A stretch of 64,000 nucleotides of DNA. Source: Paenibacillus sp. OK003 (GTDB lineage Bacteria; Bacillota; Bacilli; Paenibacillales; Paenibacillaceae). The notes under the pieces are model-generated. The model did not search any database, was not told the DNA's origin, and worked only from the letters and a program-made list of their open reading frames with translations. The stretch is from contig NZ_FOBD01000003.1 in NCBI RefSeq assembly GCF_900109515.1, positions 310,001-374,000 of the forward strand, read 5' to 3'. The position numbers and the translations under genes are program-made. Shown piece by piece: positions 46,897 through 55,979 of this stretch; the first letter of the stretch is position 1; the number at the start of each line of letters is the position of its first letter.

Positions 46897-47806
46897 AAGC
46901 CTGACCTCCCTTCCGGGAACGACGGAACATCAGCATTTCCGCTCCTTTATTGACCAAAAGTGAAACGATGATGGAAGAAACGAGCAAAAATATACTTGCT
47001 ACCGCCGCCATCGGCCAGTTGGTATCCAGTGTTCGCTGGTAAATAAATACAGGCAGTGTCATGACTCTGCCTCCGCCAATCAGTTGAGGCGTTGTAAAGG
47101 CCGTGAGGCATAGCGTGAATACAATCTGTACCCCGCTAGCAACACCTCTCGCTGATAAAGGCAGGGTAATCGTGAGGAATGTCCGCCAGCTTCCTGCTCC
47201 CAGATCCTGTGCAGCCGCTTTTAGCGAAGCGTCACTTTGTGACAATACATTCAGGATCGGAAAGACCATGAACGGCAGAAAAATATGAACAAGAGCGACG
47301 ACCACACCAGTCTCGTTATATATCATACTGAAGCCTTCATCCGTGATTCCAAGCCGTATGAACAGCCAGTTCATGAACCCCTGTTTGGATAGCAGCAGCT
47401 GCCAGCCATAGGATCGCACAACCGCGCTGACCAGCAGTGGAAGAAACGTAAGCAGCAGCAACAATTGCTTCATGCCCGGTTTCTTGAGGCCGGCAATACA
47501 ATAAGCTAGCGGGTATGCAAGCAGCAGGCTCCATAGCGTAACCTTGAAGGCAACGCGAAACGTGGTGCCGATCAGCTTCCAATAGTACGGATCGGATAGA
47601 AAAGCGCGATAGGCATCCCACTCCCAGCCGCGGATGAGCTTGCCATGTTCATAGATATCAAAGCTGTACCTGCCAAAGATGAGCAGACCACCCAGATACA
47701 CGATACCCATCAGGGCAAGAGCAGGCAGCAGAAGCAGCAACTGGGTAATCCACCGGCGGTTTTTGGATGAATACAGATTCACGATCCGATCCGCAATCCG
47801 ATTCAT
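46889..47806 (-). CDS. ABC transporter permease (PotB-like)
   Basis: This 305-residue permease has six membrane helices preceded by a basic cytoplasmic N-terminus (SSKNRRWITQ). The EAA loop AAAQDLGAGSWRTFLTITLP contacts the ATPase. It is the PotB-type partner. The ATG overlaps the ATPase stop codon by 4 bp and has GAGGAAGG upstream. Confidence 0.93.
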   Translation of the reverse strand: MNRIADRIVNLYSSKNRRWITQLLLLLPALALMGIVYLGGLLIFGRYSFDIYEHGKLIRGWEWDAYRAFLSDPYYWKLIGTTFRVAFKVTLWSLLLAYPLAYCIAGLKKPGMKQLLLLLTFLPLLVSAVVRSYGWQLLLSKQGFMNWLFIRLGITDEGFSMIYNETGVVVALVHIFLPFMVFPILNVLSQSDASLKAAAQDLGAGSWRTFLTITLPLSARGVASGVQIVFTLCLTAFTTPQLIGGGRVMTLPVFIYQRTLDTNWPMAAVASIFLLVSSIIVSLLVNKGAEMLMFRRSRKGGQAYG

Positions 47807-48936
47807 ATCCCTTCCTCCAGTACCGGATTATGCAGCAGAGGTTCGGACAACAAGAGCGCGTCCTCCGGATCAAAGCCAATCTGGATTGGCTCCCCCGGGC
47901 TAAAACGTGTGGCTCCCCGCTGATGCAGTACACTGGCCTGAACCAGAAACCCCTCAGCAATCTGGATCGTGTAACGAATATTTGCCCCGCCATATACTGC
48001 TTCTATGACGCGTCCATCCAGCTTGTTCAGGCAAGGGTTCGCATCCTCTCCAAGTCGAATATATTCATTGCGAATGGACAACGAGTGCCGGGTTCCTACT
48101 AGGGAAACCGGGGTGTCCTCACTTGTCTTCACCAGCAGCGAATACCCGAAGCATTCAACCCGGATTCCATTCGTATCCTGTCCAAGCACCGTTGTAGCCA
48201 GAAGATTGGTATCGCCGATGAACTTGGCCACGAAGTTGTCTGCCGGTCTTTCATAGATTTCATCAGGCGTAGCATATTGCAGCAGCTTGCCAGCGCGCAT
48301 GACGCCGATTCGGTCTGACATGTTCAGGGCTTCATTCTGATCATGCGTTACAAAGATGAACGTACCGCCGAACTCTCGTTGTATGCGTTTCAGTTCGCGC
48401 TGCATATCCAGACGCAGCTGCATGTCCAGTGCGGAAAGTGGCTCATCGAGCAGCAAAACTTCGGGTCTGTTAATTAATGCGCGAGCAATCGCTACGCGTT
48501 GAGCTTGCCCCCCGGACAATTGGGAGACAGCTCGTCTGCCATAATCTCCGAGCTGTACCAGCTCTAGCATTTCGTGTACCTGCCTCCTGATATCGGCTTT
48601 TGGTAGCTTCTTCACCTTGAGTCCATAGGCGATGTTGTTGAATACGTCCATATGCGGGAATAGCGCAAGCTGTTGAAAAATCATGTTGCTGTTGCGACCA
48701 TAGGCCGGGATGCCGGTTACATCCCGATCTCCCAGCATAATGCTCCCCTGATCCGGCTGCTCAAGTCCGCCAAGCATCCGCAGTAGTGTTGTTTTGCCGC
48801 AGCCACTCGGGCCTAAAAGGGAAACGAATTCTCCCTTCTTCACCTGCAATGACACATGGTTAACCGCGGCTCGCTCTCCGTAGGTCTTCGTAACTTCTCT
48901 TGTTTCAATGGAAATGGGTTGTTGTTCACTGCTCAT
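47803..48936 (-). CDS. ABC transporter ATP-binding protein (PotA-like)
   Basis: This 377-residue ATPase has Walker A GPSGCGKT, the signature LSGGQAQR, Walker B VLLLDEPLSALD and the switch His in VTHDQNEAL. A C-terminal TOBE domain (about 285-365) places it in the PotA/FbpC/CysA group. I chose the ATG at 48936, which has GGGAGGG upstream, over an in-frame start at 48957. It energises the import system of the hydantoinase operon. Confidence 0.93.
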   Translation of the reverse strand: MSSEQQPISIETREVTKTYGERAAVNHVSLQVKKGEFVSLLGPSGCGKTTLLRMLGGLEQPDQGSIMLGDRDVTGIPAYGRNSNMIFQQLALFPHMDVFNNIAYGLKVKKLPKADIRRQVHEMLELVQLGDYGRRAVSQLSGGQAQRVAIARALINRPEVLLLDEPLSALDMQLRLDMQRELKRIQREFGGTFIFVTHDQNEALNMSDRIGVMRAGKLLQYATPDEIYERPADNFVAKFIGDTNLLATTVLGQDTNGIRVECFGYSLLVKTSEDTPVSLVGTRHSLSIRNEYIRLGEDANPCLNKLDGRVIEAVYGGANIRYTIQIAEGFLVQASVLHQRGATRFSPGEPIQIGFDPEDALLLSEPLLHNPVLEEGI

Positions 48937-49006
48937 CTCTGTTTCCCTCCCGTCCATAACGGGTTCGAAATAGAACCCGTTATCGTGGTTTGCCTGAGAC
49001 CATCAT

Positions 49007-50143
49007 TTATTGAAGTTTAGTTTTGACGAGTCGGTCCCATAGTTCCTTCCAGGAAGAGCTGTTCTGAGCAAGAACATCCCAGTCCGGATTGATCCCGTTA
49101 CTCTGTGTTTCCACGGAGAAGGAAAGATCGTCCTTGTACTTATCCGGAACCGCAGCAGTTGTGCTGGTTACCGGTGTACCTGTAGCTTCAGCGTATTGTG
49201 ACAGCGCCTCTGCGCTCAGCAGTTCATTGATAATTTCGTTGGCTGCACGTGTCTGCTCAGGTGTTGACCCCTTCACAACCTGAAGTGTGTACGGGAAGGA
49301 AATGGCTCCTTCGCTCGGATACGCTACAGCGAGTGGAGAACCGCCATCAATCCATGTCTGTGCAACCTGTGCACTGAAAGGTGCAATCAGAGCATCTCCC
49401 GACTCCAGTAGAGCCTTCAACTGGTCATTGGAAGTAACCAATGTGCCGATCTGGTCACTGTGATCTGCCCAGAACTGGAATGCTGGCTCCGAATTATCAT
49501 ACGATGCGCCAAGCTCCTGTCCTTTGACTGCAAGAAGTGGAGAGATATAGGAATAGAACATGTAGTCCCAGAGTGCGGTTTTCCCTTTGAATTCCTCATT
49601 ATCCCACAGATCGTTCCAGCTTGTTGGTGGTGTTTTTACAAGGTCTTTGTTATAGACGAGCGCGAAGCTCGAAACTCCCCACACGACACCCTTATTGTCA
49701 GGCTTGTGGAACTGCTCCGGGATATCCTTGATATTGGTCACGATGCTTGTGTCTAGTGGCTCCCACATATCATCGTTCATGCCTTTTGCCGTCGCATCTG
49801 CGTTGAAGTAACCAAAGTTGACAACTGGATTGTTGGGATCTGCCTGCTTGCCAGCTACCATTTTTGGATACATGACTGCGTTGGATGATTCCTCAAAGGT
49901 AACTTCGACGTTTGGATGCTCTTTGACGTAATTTGCAACCACTTCTTTTGGAACGACATCCTGATTGGAGCCAGCCCAGATAAACATGGTCAGTTTGACC
50001 TTGTCTCCGCTTCCTCCGGAAGAATCGGACCCTCCTGCTGTATTGCTGGAGCTGCTTGCTCCACCGCATGCAGAGAGAACCAGTGTACCGGCCAGTGTCA
50101 GTGAGGCGAGACTGAGAAAGCGTTTCTTGTTTGATTTAAACAT
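49007..50143 (-). CDS. Extracellular solute-binding lipoprotein (PotD-like)
   Basis: This 378-residue lipoprotein has a signal peptide with basic start (MFKSNKKR) and lipobox LVLSAC, then a Ser/Gly-rich linker. The mature domain is of the PotD/Fbp-like family 1 type (FIWAGSNQDVVPKEV, GVSSFALVYNKDLV, PTSWNDLWD). The ATG at 50143 follows GGGGG. It gives the transporter its specificity. The ligand may be a polyamine, an amino acid derivative or a cyclic amide; the sequence does not decide. Confidence 0.93.
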   Translation of the reverse strand: MFKSNKKRFLSLASLTLAGTLVLSACGGASSSSNTAGGSDSSGGSGDKVKLTMFIWAGSNQDVVPKEVVANYVKEHPNVEVTFEESSNAVMYPKMVAGKQADPNNPVVNFGYFNADATAKGMNDDMWEPLDTSIVTNIKDIPEQFHKPDNKGVVWGVSSFALVYNKDLVKTPPTSWNDLWDNEEFKGKTALWDYMFYSYISPLLAVKGQELGASYDNSEPAFQFWADHSDQIGTLVTSNDQLKALLESGDALIAPFSAQVAQTWIDGGSPLAVAYPSEGAISFPYTLQVVKGSTPEQTRAANEIINELLSAEALSQYAEATGTPVTSTTAAVPDKYKDDLSFSVETQSNGINPDWDVLAQNSSSWKELWDRLVKTKLQ

Positions 50144-50218
50144 GAGAATTTCCCCCATCGATTTAGTTGGTTTTATGAATTTGACAAAAATTAATTCGTT
50201 TTTCCTTCATGTACCTTA

Positions 50219-52192
50219 TCAATGCAATCCTATTTTCTGACGCAATCCTTCCATAATGCCTGATATCTCATGTGGAGATACGGATACGGTCGCAGTTTGC
50301 TTCTCCTCCACGGCTCCCATGGTCTGACGCTTCAGGTAGTCTCTGAGTGCCAGCGGAACATTCAGCAGCGCCTGATTCAGCGATACTTGCATCTCGTCAG
50401 TCCATATGGCCTCGAACTGTTTCCTTGTCCAGCCATAATCGAATTCTTCCTGCTGCCGTTCCCGCTTGGCCCGCAACTGTCTGGTCTCACTCTCGTTCAG
50501 GTTCCAGCCTTCAATGACAACACCATACAGTTCAAGAGCTTTTTCCGTGGATACAAGCCCTCTTCTAACATCCTCCAGAACCAGCAGTGGATCCCGATCA
50601 AATGGATCGCCATATCCACCTCCACCCTGTGACAGGAACGTCACCGTCTCTCCGGGTTGAAGCAGCAACTCATCAATTCTTCCCAGATGATGTTCACTTG
50701 CACGTCCAGCATTGAGAATCGCTTCCCCATGGGTACCTACACCTCCGCCAAGCCTGCCCCACGGATGAAACTCCATACGCTCCATATTTCTGGCGGTCAT
50801 TACGGTATCTGGTGTAAGAATTTTGACACACAGGTCGATTCCGCTTCCACCTCGGAAGGTTCCCGCACCAGCGGAATCCGCACGAAGACCATAATGCTCT
50901 ATGAGCACAGGCATCTCGGACTCTACTGTTTCCGCAGGAATATTTCGAAGATGACCGACTGCAAAATCCATGCCATCAATTCCGTCTTTCATCGGTCTTG
51001 CTCCTGAACCGCCGCATATCGGCTGGATCACGCCAACCTTTTTCTTGCCATCTGACGCATCTGTCATCGCCATCATTACGATGCATGCCTGTCCGGCTCC
51101 TGCGGCGGGAACCTTGCTTGCCTGAGCTTTTCCAAGAGCGCCTGTGATGACATCCATTAGCCGAATAAAGGTAGCTGCTCGTGCGCCAACCGCTGCCATC
51201 GGCTCCGGGTTGAGCACTGAAGCCGGTGGTGCGTAATTTCGCACCATGCGAACCATGCCCGAATTCCACGGAATCGTTGGATCGAGCGTACGGAAATAAC
51301 GAATGAGTGCAGGAACCAGCATATAATGCCCCTGCTGATTGTGGGTAGGAATATTGAACGAAGCTCTGACCTGAGGGTCGGTGCCGCTAAAGTCCAGATG
51401 AATATCACTGTCCGTGATTGTCATCTTGCAGCGCAATCGGATGGGATAACCGCCAGGACCTTTCTCCAGATAGTCCCAGAACTCATACGAACCGTCCGGG
51501 ATCTCCTGTACGATGGCGCGGGCCTTCAACTCAGCGTATTCCAGCAAATGCTCAATGCCCTGCTGAATCCGCTCTACACCGTAGCGGCTGATAAGCTCCT
51601 CTAGTCGCTGCTCCCCCCGATTCAAGGCCGCCATCAGTGCCTTGAGGTCACCGAGGTTTTGCTCCGGAATGCGGCTATTGTCCAAAAACATGCGAAGGAT
51701 CTGCTCATTAAGAACGCCTGCTTCAACCAGCTTGACTGGCGCAATTCGAATGCCTTCCATATGAATATCGTAGGCGCTTGGAGATACGCTCCCCGGTACC
51801 TTACCACCTACATCGGAAGAATGAACGAAGCACATGCCGTATGCGATGATTTCCCCTTTGTGAAAATAGGGCTTGATCAGATGAACATCCGGCAGATGTG
51901 TCACCATGCCTTTGGTGGAATAAGGATCATTGCAGATGACCAGATCGCCTTCCTTCCAGTCTGTAATGCTGTTTATGGTCGCCGCAGCAGGGATGCCAAG
52001 GGAAAGATTGTAACCCGTCTCCAATGGCGACCCAAACGTTTCCCCGGATGGTGACAAGAGGTAGGTTCCAAAATCACCCGTTTCTTTAACAAAAGCGGTG
52101 AATCCCGTGCGCAGCACGACATTGGCCATTTCCTCCACCGCAGCCTGAATCCGGTTGTTGAAAATTTCAAGAAAAACCTTGTCGCCAATCAT
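50219..52192 (-). CDS. Hydantoinase B/oxoprolinase family protein
   Basis: This 657-residue HyuB-type subunit starts LEIFNNRIQAAVEEMANVV and contains the family-typical ETGDFGTYLLSPSGE, GDLVICNDPYSTKGMVTHLPD, LDFSGTDPQVRASFN and, near the C-terminus, FLSQGGGGYGDP. Together with HyuA it forms ATP-dependent N-methylhydantoinase, 5-oxoprolinase or acetone carboxylase-like enzymes. The ATG overlaps the hyuA stop by 4 bp, so the two subunits are made in equal amounts. Confidence 0.94.
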   Translation of the reverse strand: MIGDKVFLEIFNNRIQAAVEEMANVVLRTGFTAFVKETGDFGTYLLSPSGETFGSPLETGYNLSLGIPAAATINSITDWKEGDLVICNDPYSTKGMVTHLPDVHLIKPYFHKGEIIAYGMCFVHSSDVGGKVPGSVSPSAYDIHMEGIRIAPVKLVEAGVLNEQILRMFLDNSRIPEQNLGDLKALMAALNRGEQRLEELISRYGVERIQQGIEHLLEYAELKARAIVQEIPDGSYEFWDYLEKGPGGYPIRLRCKMTITDSDIHLDFSGTDPQVRASFNIPTHNQQGHYMLVPALIRYFRTLDPTIPWNSGMVRMVRNYAPPASVLNPEPMAAVGARAATFIRLMDVITGALGKAQASKVPAAGAGQACIVMMAMTDASDGKKKVGVIQPICGGSGARPMKDGIDGMDFAVGHLRNIPAETVESEMPVLIEHYGLRADSAGAGTFRGGSGIDLCVKILTPDTVMTARNMERMEFHPWGRLGGGVGTHGEAILNAGRASEHHLGRIDELLLQPGETVTFLSQGGGGYGDPFDRDPLLVLEDVRRGLVSTEKALELYGVVIEGWNLNESETRQLRAKRERQQEEFDYGWTRKQFEAIWTDEMQVSLNQALLNVPLALRDYLKRQTMGAVEEKQTATVSVSPHEISGIMEGLRQKIGLH

Positions 52193-54234
52193 TGCTCCAC
52201 CTCCCCAATCACATTACCGTTACCATCCCGGTATACCGTAAATCCAGGCGGGATGAAAATGGTTGTATCATATTCCTCCACAATAATGGGCCCAAGAATG
52301 GGCATATCCAGTGGGATCTGTCCCCTCGTAAGAACTTTTGCTGTTCGCTGCTCGTGGTCAAAAGTGATGATTCGTTCTTCTGCTTCACTTTCATCGAATG
52401 GCAACTCTACCGGAGACGCCGTGCTTTGGGTGGGCAGGATGCCAACAATGGTCGCTCTCAGACTAACGAACATGACTTCAGCTTCCTGCTGGCTGATGCC
52501 AAACACATTTTGGTAGTACATATGGAATTTGATCCTTGCTTTCTCAGGATCGGCGATTTCTTCGGATGTGAGCGTAACCTCCAAATCAAAGGCCTGACCT
52601 TCGTAACGCATGTCGGCGCTGTATAAGCAATAGATATGTTCCAGTTTCACTCCGCCGCGGGCTTCCTCTTCAACCCAACTACGACCTTGATTCTCCAGTC
52701 TGGTGTAAAGAGTCGATAACTCACCAGGCTCAAGCGTCTGACTGCTTTTGTGCAAGGTATGAACGAAATCATTGCGAAGGTTGGCAACCGTGCAGCCCAT
52801 GGCACAAAGTGTTCCTGGAGATGGTGGGATCAGCACTCGGCGGATGCCCACTTCACGCGCCATGAGAAAAGCATGCATTGGCCCAGCTCCACCATAGGCG
52901 AGCAGCGTAAAGTCCCGGGGATCAACCCCCTTGCGTGCCATGAGCGGAGAGAACTGGGCATACATATTGGCGGTGGCCACATCAAGAATGGCCTGTGCAG
53001 TTTGCGTGGGACTTAGTCCAAGCCGTTCGCCAAGATTGCCCAGAGCACGTTCTGCAAGCTCGGGGTAAAGATTCATCTGTCCGCCAAGGAATCGATCAGC
53101 CTGCAAAATGCCCAGTTGCAGATAAGCATCCGTTGTTGTTGGCTCTTCTCCCCCACGATGATAGGAGGCTGGACCTGGATTGGCTCCTGCACTTCGTGGT
53201 CCCACCTTGAGTACCCCTACGGAATCGAGCCAGGCAATTGAGCCCCCACCCGCTCCGATCGCGGTTACATCCACAGCGGGAATGATGACTGGAAAATCCC
53301 CAACCTTATTCTCGGTAGAATAGGCAGGCTCTTTATCGATGAGGGCAACATCAACGCTTGTCCCGCCCATGTCAAACGTGATGACTTGATGAATGCCGGC
53401 CTGCTCGGCAATATGGGTTGCTGCGATTACGCCGGAAGCAGGTCCAGACAGAAGAGTACGCACAGGCTCTTGGGCCGCTCTGGCCGCCGTCATGATTCCA
53501 CCATTGGACATCGTGGACAGCAAATTGGCTTTCAAACCGTAAGCGCCAATTCCTTCTTGCAGACGAAGAAAGTATGATCCCATGCGTTCCCCAACATATG
53601 CATTCATGGCCGTGGCGAGTGTGCGTTCGAATTCACGCTGCTGTGGCCAAATGGCGCTGCTTCTGCAGAGAAACAGGTCCGGATGACGTTCCCTGATTAA
53701 CAATTCCGCGAGCTGTTCATGAGCAGGGTTGACGTAAGCGTGCAAGAAACTGATCGCCAAGGCTGTAATCCCCTCTTCCACCAGCTCGTCTACTGCTTGA
53801 AACAGTTGTTCCTGATTCAGTGGTTGAAGTATGCTTCCGCTCGCAAGCGCCCGTTCATCGACTTCCCTGACAAGATGTCTCGGAACAAGCGCATCGGTCT
53901 TATCACCATACAGATTGGTTGTATCTTCGAGTCGAAGCCTCCGAATCTCAAGAATATCCCGGAAACCTTTGGTGACCAACAGTCCTGTAACTGCACCGTT
54001 ACGCTCGATTAGTGTGTTAACACCAAGCGTTGTTCCGTGCACAAACAGATCGATCTCATGAAGATCGACTCCGCTTTCCTTGAGCTGATCAAGTGCATTA
54101 AAAATCGCCTGTTCCGGAGCTGCTGCAATCGATGGCGTTTTCAGTGCCGCAATCACCCTGCCATGATTGTCCATAACCAGGGCATCCGTGAATGTGCCTC
54201 CGATATCTATCCCTAATCGATAAATTGTTTTCAC
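52189..54234 (-). CDS. Hydantoinase A/oxoprolinase family protein
   Basis: This 681-residue HyuA-type subunit has the ASKHA ATP-binding loop GIDIGGTFTD at residues 8-17, the family segments FVHGTTLGVNTLIERNG and RSSAIWPQQREFERT, a second phosphate loop MGGTSVDVALI and AYGGAGPMHAFLMA. The start is taken as GTG at 54234, behind AAAGGAGTTGAGC; the frame extends to 54264 but overlaps the regulator without an RBS. The expected role is ATP-dependent opening of a cyclic amide with HyuB. Confidence 0.94.
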   Translation of the reverse strand: MKTIYRLGIDIGGTFTDALVMDNHGRVIAALKTPSIAAAPEQAIFNALDQLKESGVDLHEIDLFVHGTTLGVNTLIERNGAVTGLLVTKGFRDILEIRRLRLEDTTNLYGDKTDALVPRHLVREVDERALASGSILQPLNQEQLFQAVDELVEEGITALAISFLHAYVNPAHEQLAELLIRERHPDLFLCRSSAIWPQQREFERTLATAMNAYVGERMGSYFLRLQEGIGAYGLKANLLSTMSNGGIMTAARAAQEPVRTLLSGPASGVIAATHIAEQAGIHQVITFDMGGTSVDVALIDKEPAYSTENKVGDFPVIIPAVDVTAIGAGGGSIAWLDSVGVLKVGPRSAGANPGPASYHRGGEEPTTTDAYLQLGILQADRFLGGQMNLYPELAERALGNLGERLGLSPTQTAQAILDVATANMYAQFSPLMARKGVDPRDFTLLAYGGAGPMHAFLMAREVGIRRVLIPPSPGTLCAMGCTVANLRNDFVHTLHKSSQTLEPGELSTLYTRLENQGRSWVEEEARGGVKLEHIYCLYSADMRYEGQAFDLEVTLTSEEIADPEKARIKFHMYYQNVFGISQQEAEVMFVSLRATIVGILPTQSTASPVELPFDESEAEERIITFDHEQRTAKVLTRGQIPLDMPILGPIIVEEYDTTIFIPPGFTVYRDGNGNVIGEVEQ

Positions 54235-54250
54235 AAGCTCAACTCCTTTA

Positions 54251-55003
54251 TCACCGGGTCTCATCCGAAGTTATATTAAGGTTCTGCATGGCAAAATATC
54301 GTTTGACATCCTCAATCATCTGGTTAATATGATTCACCATTGCCGCTTCAGCCTGTTCCGGGGAGCCCGCTGCTACTGCCTCAAGAATCCGCTGGTGGTC
54401 CACGACCAGTTCGCTACCTACTCTTTGCCTAATATAAGCTGTTTCCAGGAAATCACGGCTTGTCTCCCAGACGAGTTCAACCGCATGCAGCAGAATCTGG
54501 TTTTGAGCCGCATAAGCCAGCAGCCTGTGAAATTCCCGGTCCTCCTCATAAGGAATAATATTCTGGGAAAGCAATTGATGCTGGGTAGCAATGGAGGCTT
54601 CCAGCAGCACTATGTATTCTTTGGAGGCTCGTTGTGCTGCCAGGGAAGCAATTTCCCGTTCCAGAGCCCTTCTAGCTACAAGGACATCGAGCAGAGCCTT
54701 TTCACCGGAATGGTTTAGCATCTGAATGAGCTGGGAATTCACACTCTTTTGCTGTAAATCCTTCTCCAGAATCTTGATTCGCTCCAGCCCCTGTTCGGTC
54801 AGAACCCTTCCCTTCCGTCCCTCCAGGATCGTGAAACCTTCAACGTCCATCTCCATAAGTCTTCTTCCGATTGTCGCCTGACTTAGACCGTACGTTTTGC
54901 CCAGGGTATGAACCAACGTGCTGGCCCCGATGGGAGCGCTCGCGTCCCGAAGCTGCTTGAGCAGTTCGTATTCCAACTCCAATTCGTTTAGTTCAGGACC
55001 CAC
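54251..55003 (-). CDS. FCD-type transcriptional regulator
   Basis: This regulator of about 250 residues has an N-terminal winged HTH of an unusual kind (ASTLVHTLGKTYGLSQATIG, then RRLMEMDVEGF and the wing ILEGRKGRVLTEQG). It resembles the NrpR/DeoR-like HTH more than the classical GntR HTH. A helical FCD domain follows, with the metal or ligand residues of EDREFHRLLAYAAQN and ELVVDHQRILEAV. The GTG at 55003 lies eight bases after GAGGAG. As first gene of the operon it presumably controls it in response to the substrate. A good promoter lies upstream. Confidence 0.85.
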   Translation of the reverse strand: MGPELNELELEYELLKQLRDASAPIGASTLVHTLGKTYGLSQATIGRRLMEMDVEGFTILEGRKGRVLTEQGLERIKILEKDLQQKSVNSQLIQMLNHSGEKALLDVLVARRALEREIASLAAQRASKEYIVLLEASIATQHQLLSQNIIPYEEDREFHRLLAYAAQNQILLHAVELVWETSRDFLETAYIRQRVGSELVVDHQRILEAVAAGSPEQAEAAMVNHINQMIEDVKRYFAMQNLNITSDETR

Positions 55004-55068
55004 TAAATTCACTCCTCATATATAAATATTTGTATTTCTTTTATTGTTACTCACTGATGATTAACGAT

Positions 55069-55097
55069 AGTATACCTTCAATTGTCAATATTTTCAA
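55069..55097 (-). promoter_or_regulatory. Promoter of the hydantoinase operon
   Basis: On the minus strand TTGAAA (55092-55097), a 17-base spacer, TATACT (55069-55074). It lies about 66 bp before the regulator start. TTGTCAATA and TTTCAATAA-like repeats overlap it and may be operator half-sites. Confidence 0.68.
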
Positions 55098-55156
55098 TAA
55101 TTCTCACCCAATTACTATGTATTTTTTTCGACCATGTACTACCCGTTTGATCCAAA

Positions 55157-55218
55157 ATAAAAAAAGAGCAATTCACATCCTGTATTCCAGATTTTTCTGG
55201 AGGACGTAATCTGCTCTT
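55157..55218 (-). terminator. Terminator of the fucose operon
   Basis: On the minus strand AAGAGCA and TGCTCTT are the outer arms, with an inner TCCAGA/TCTGGA hairpin, followed by TTTTTTTA. It lies 46 bp after the aldolase stop. Confidence 0.8.
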
Positions 55219-55263
55219 ATTGAAATAACCTTCTATATACTTCGTTTAATTATAAATGTTCAA

Positions 55264-55926
55264 TTATGACTTGAGTTGTTGCAGCAGCTGTACGCGGTAG
55301 GCTTCACTTTCAAGAGATTGGATCTCCTTGTATTCTTCCGCAGTAAGCACTTTAGGCTCCCCTGCTGCCTTGGCGATCATGTACACCTTGGCGCTTTCCT
55401 CCACCACCTGGGTGCGGTAGTAGGCTTCGCGCAGGTTTTTACCTGTCGTGACCAATCCGTGGTTAACCAGAATGAGCGCTGTGTGCTCTTCAACCTTGGC
55501 AGCTACCGCATCAGCAAGAAGTTTGGTTGTGGGCAGAACATAAGGGACAAAGCCAATATCGCCTACCAGTGCCGATTGATCAGGGAACAAATGAGGCAAT
55601 TCATCGAAAACGAGACTCAGGGCGATGGTGTATGCCGGATGTGTATGCACAATGGCTTGAATGTCAGGATTGACCCGATAGCTATACAGATGCATCAACA
55701 CCTCGGAGGAAGGGCGTGTTGATCCGGCACGTGTCTCTCCTTTCGCAATATCAATCGAGATCCATTCGTCAGGCTCCAGATCCTCTAGTGCGTAACCACT
55801 CGGCGAAAGAAGCATCGTTCCTTCAAAACGTGCGCTCAGATTTCCCCCAGGTCCAACCACCAGTCCTTGAGCAACCGCTCTGCGGGCATATTTGGTCAAT
55901 TCTTCCCTTATATGTTGTTCAGACAT
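55264..55926 (-). CDS. fucA: Class II aldolase, probable L-fuculose-1-phosphate aldolase
   Basis: This 221-residue zinc aldolase of the AraD/FucA family has GPGGNLSAR (25-33), the zinc-site glutamate in RPSSE (Glu75), HTHP (94-97) and VNHG (154-157). It would split L-fuculose 1-phosphate into dihydroxyacetone phosphate and L-lactaldehyde. The start is the ATG at 55926 behind AAAGGAG; the longer frame overlaps the kinase gene. The call as FucA rests on the fucI partner; rhamnulose- or ribulose-phosphate substrates are possible for the fold. Confidence 0.9.
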   Translation of the reverse strand: MSEQHIREELTKYARRAVAQGLVVGPGGNLSARFEGTMLLSPSGYALEDLEPDEWISIDIAKGETRAGSTRPSSEVLMHLYSYRVNPDIQAIVHTHPAYTIALSLVFDELPHLFPDQSALVGDIGFVPYVLPTTKLLADAVAAKVEEHTALILVNHGLVTTGKNLREAYYRTQVVEESAKVYMIAKAAGEPKVLTAEEYKEIQSLESEAYRVQLLQQLKS

Positions 55927-55979
55927 GTTCTGCTCCACTCCTTTGACTTTTCTTTTTAAGCATTTTACAAAATGCTCAT

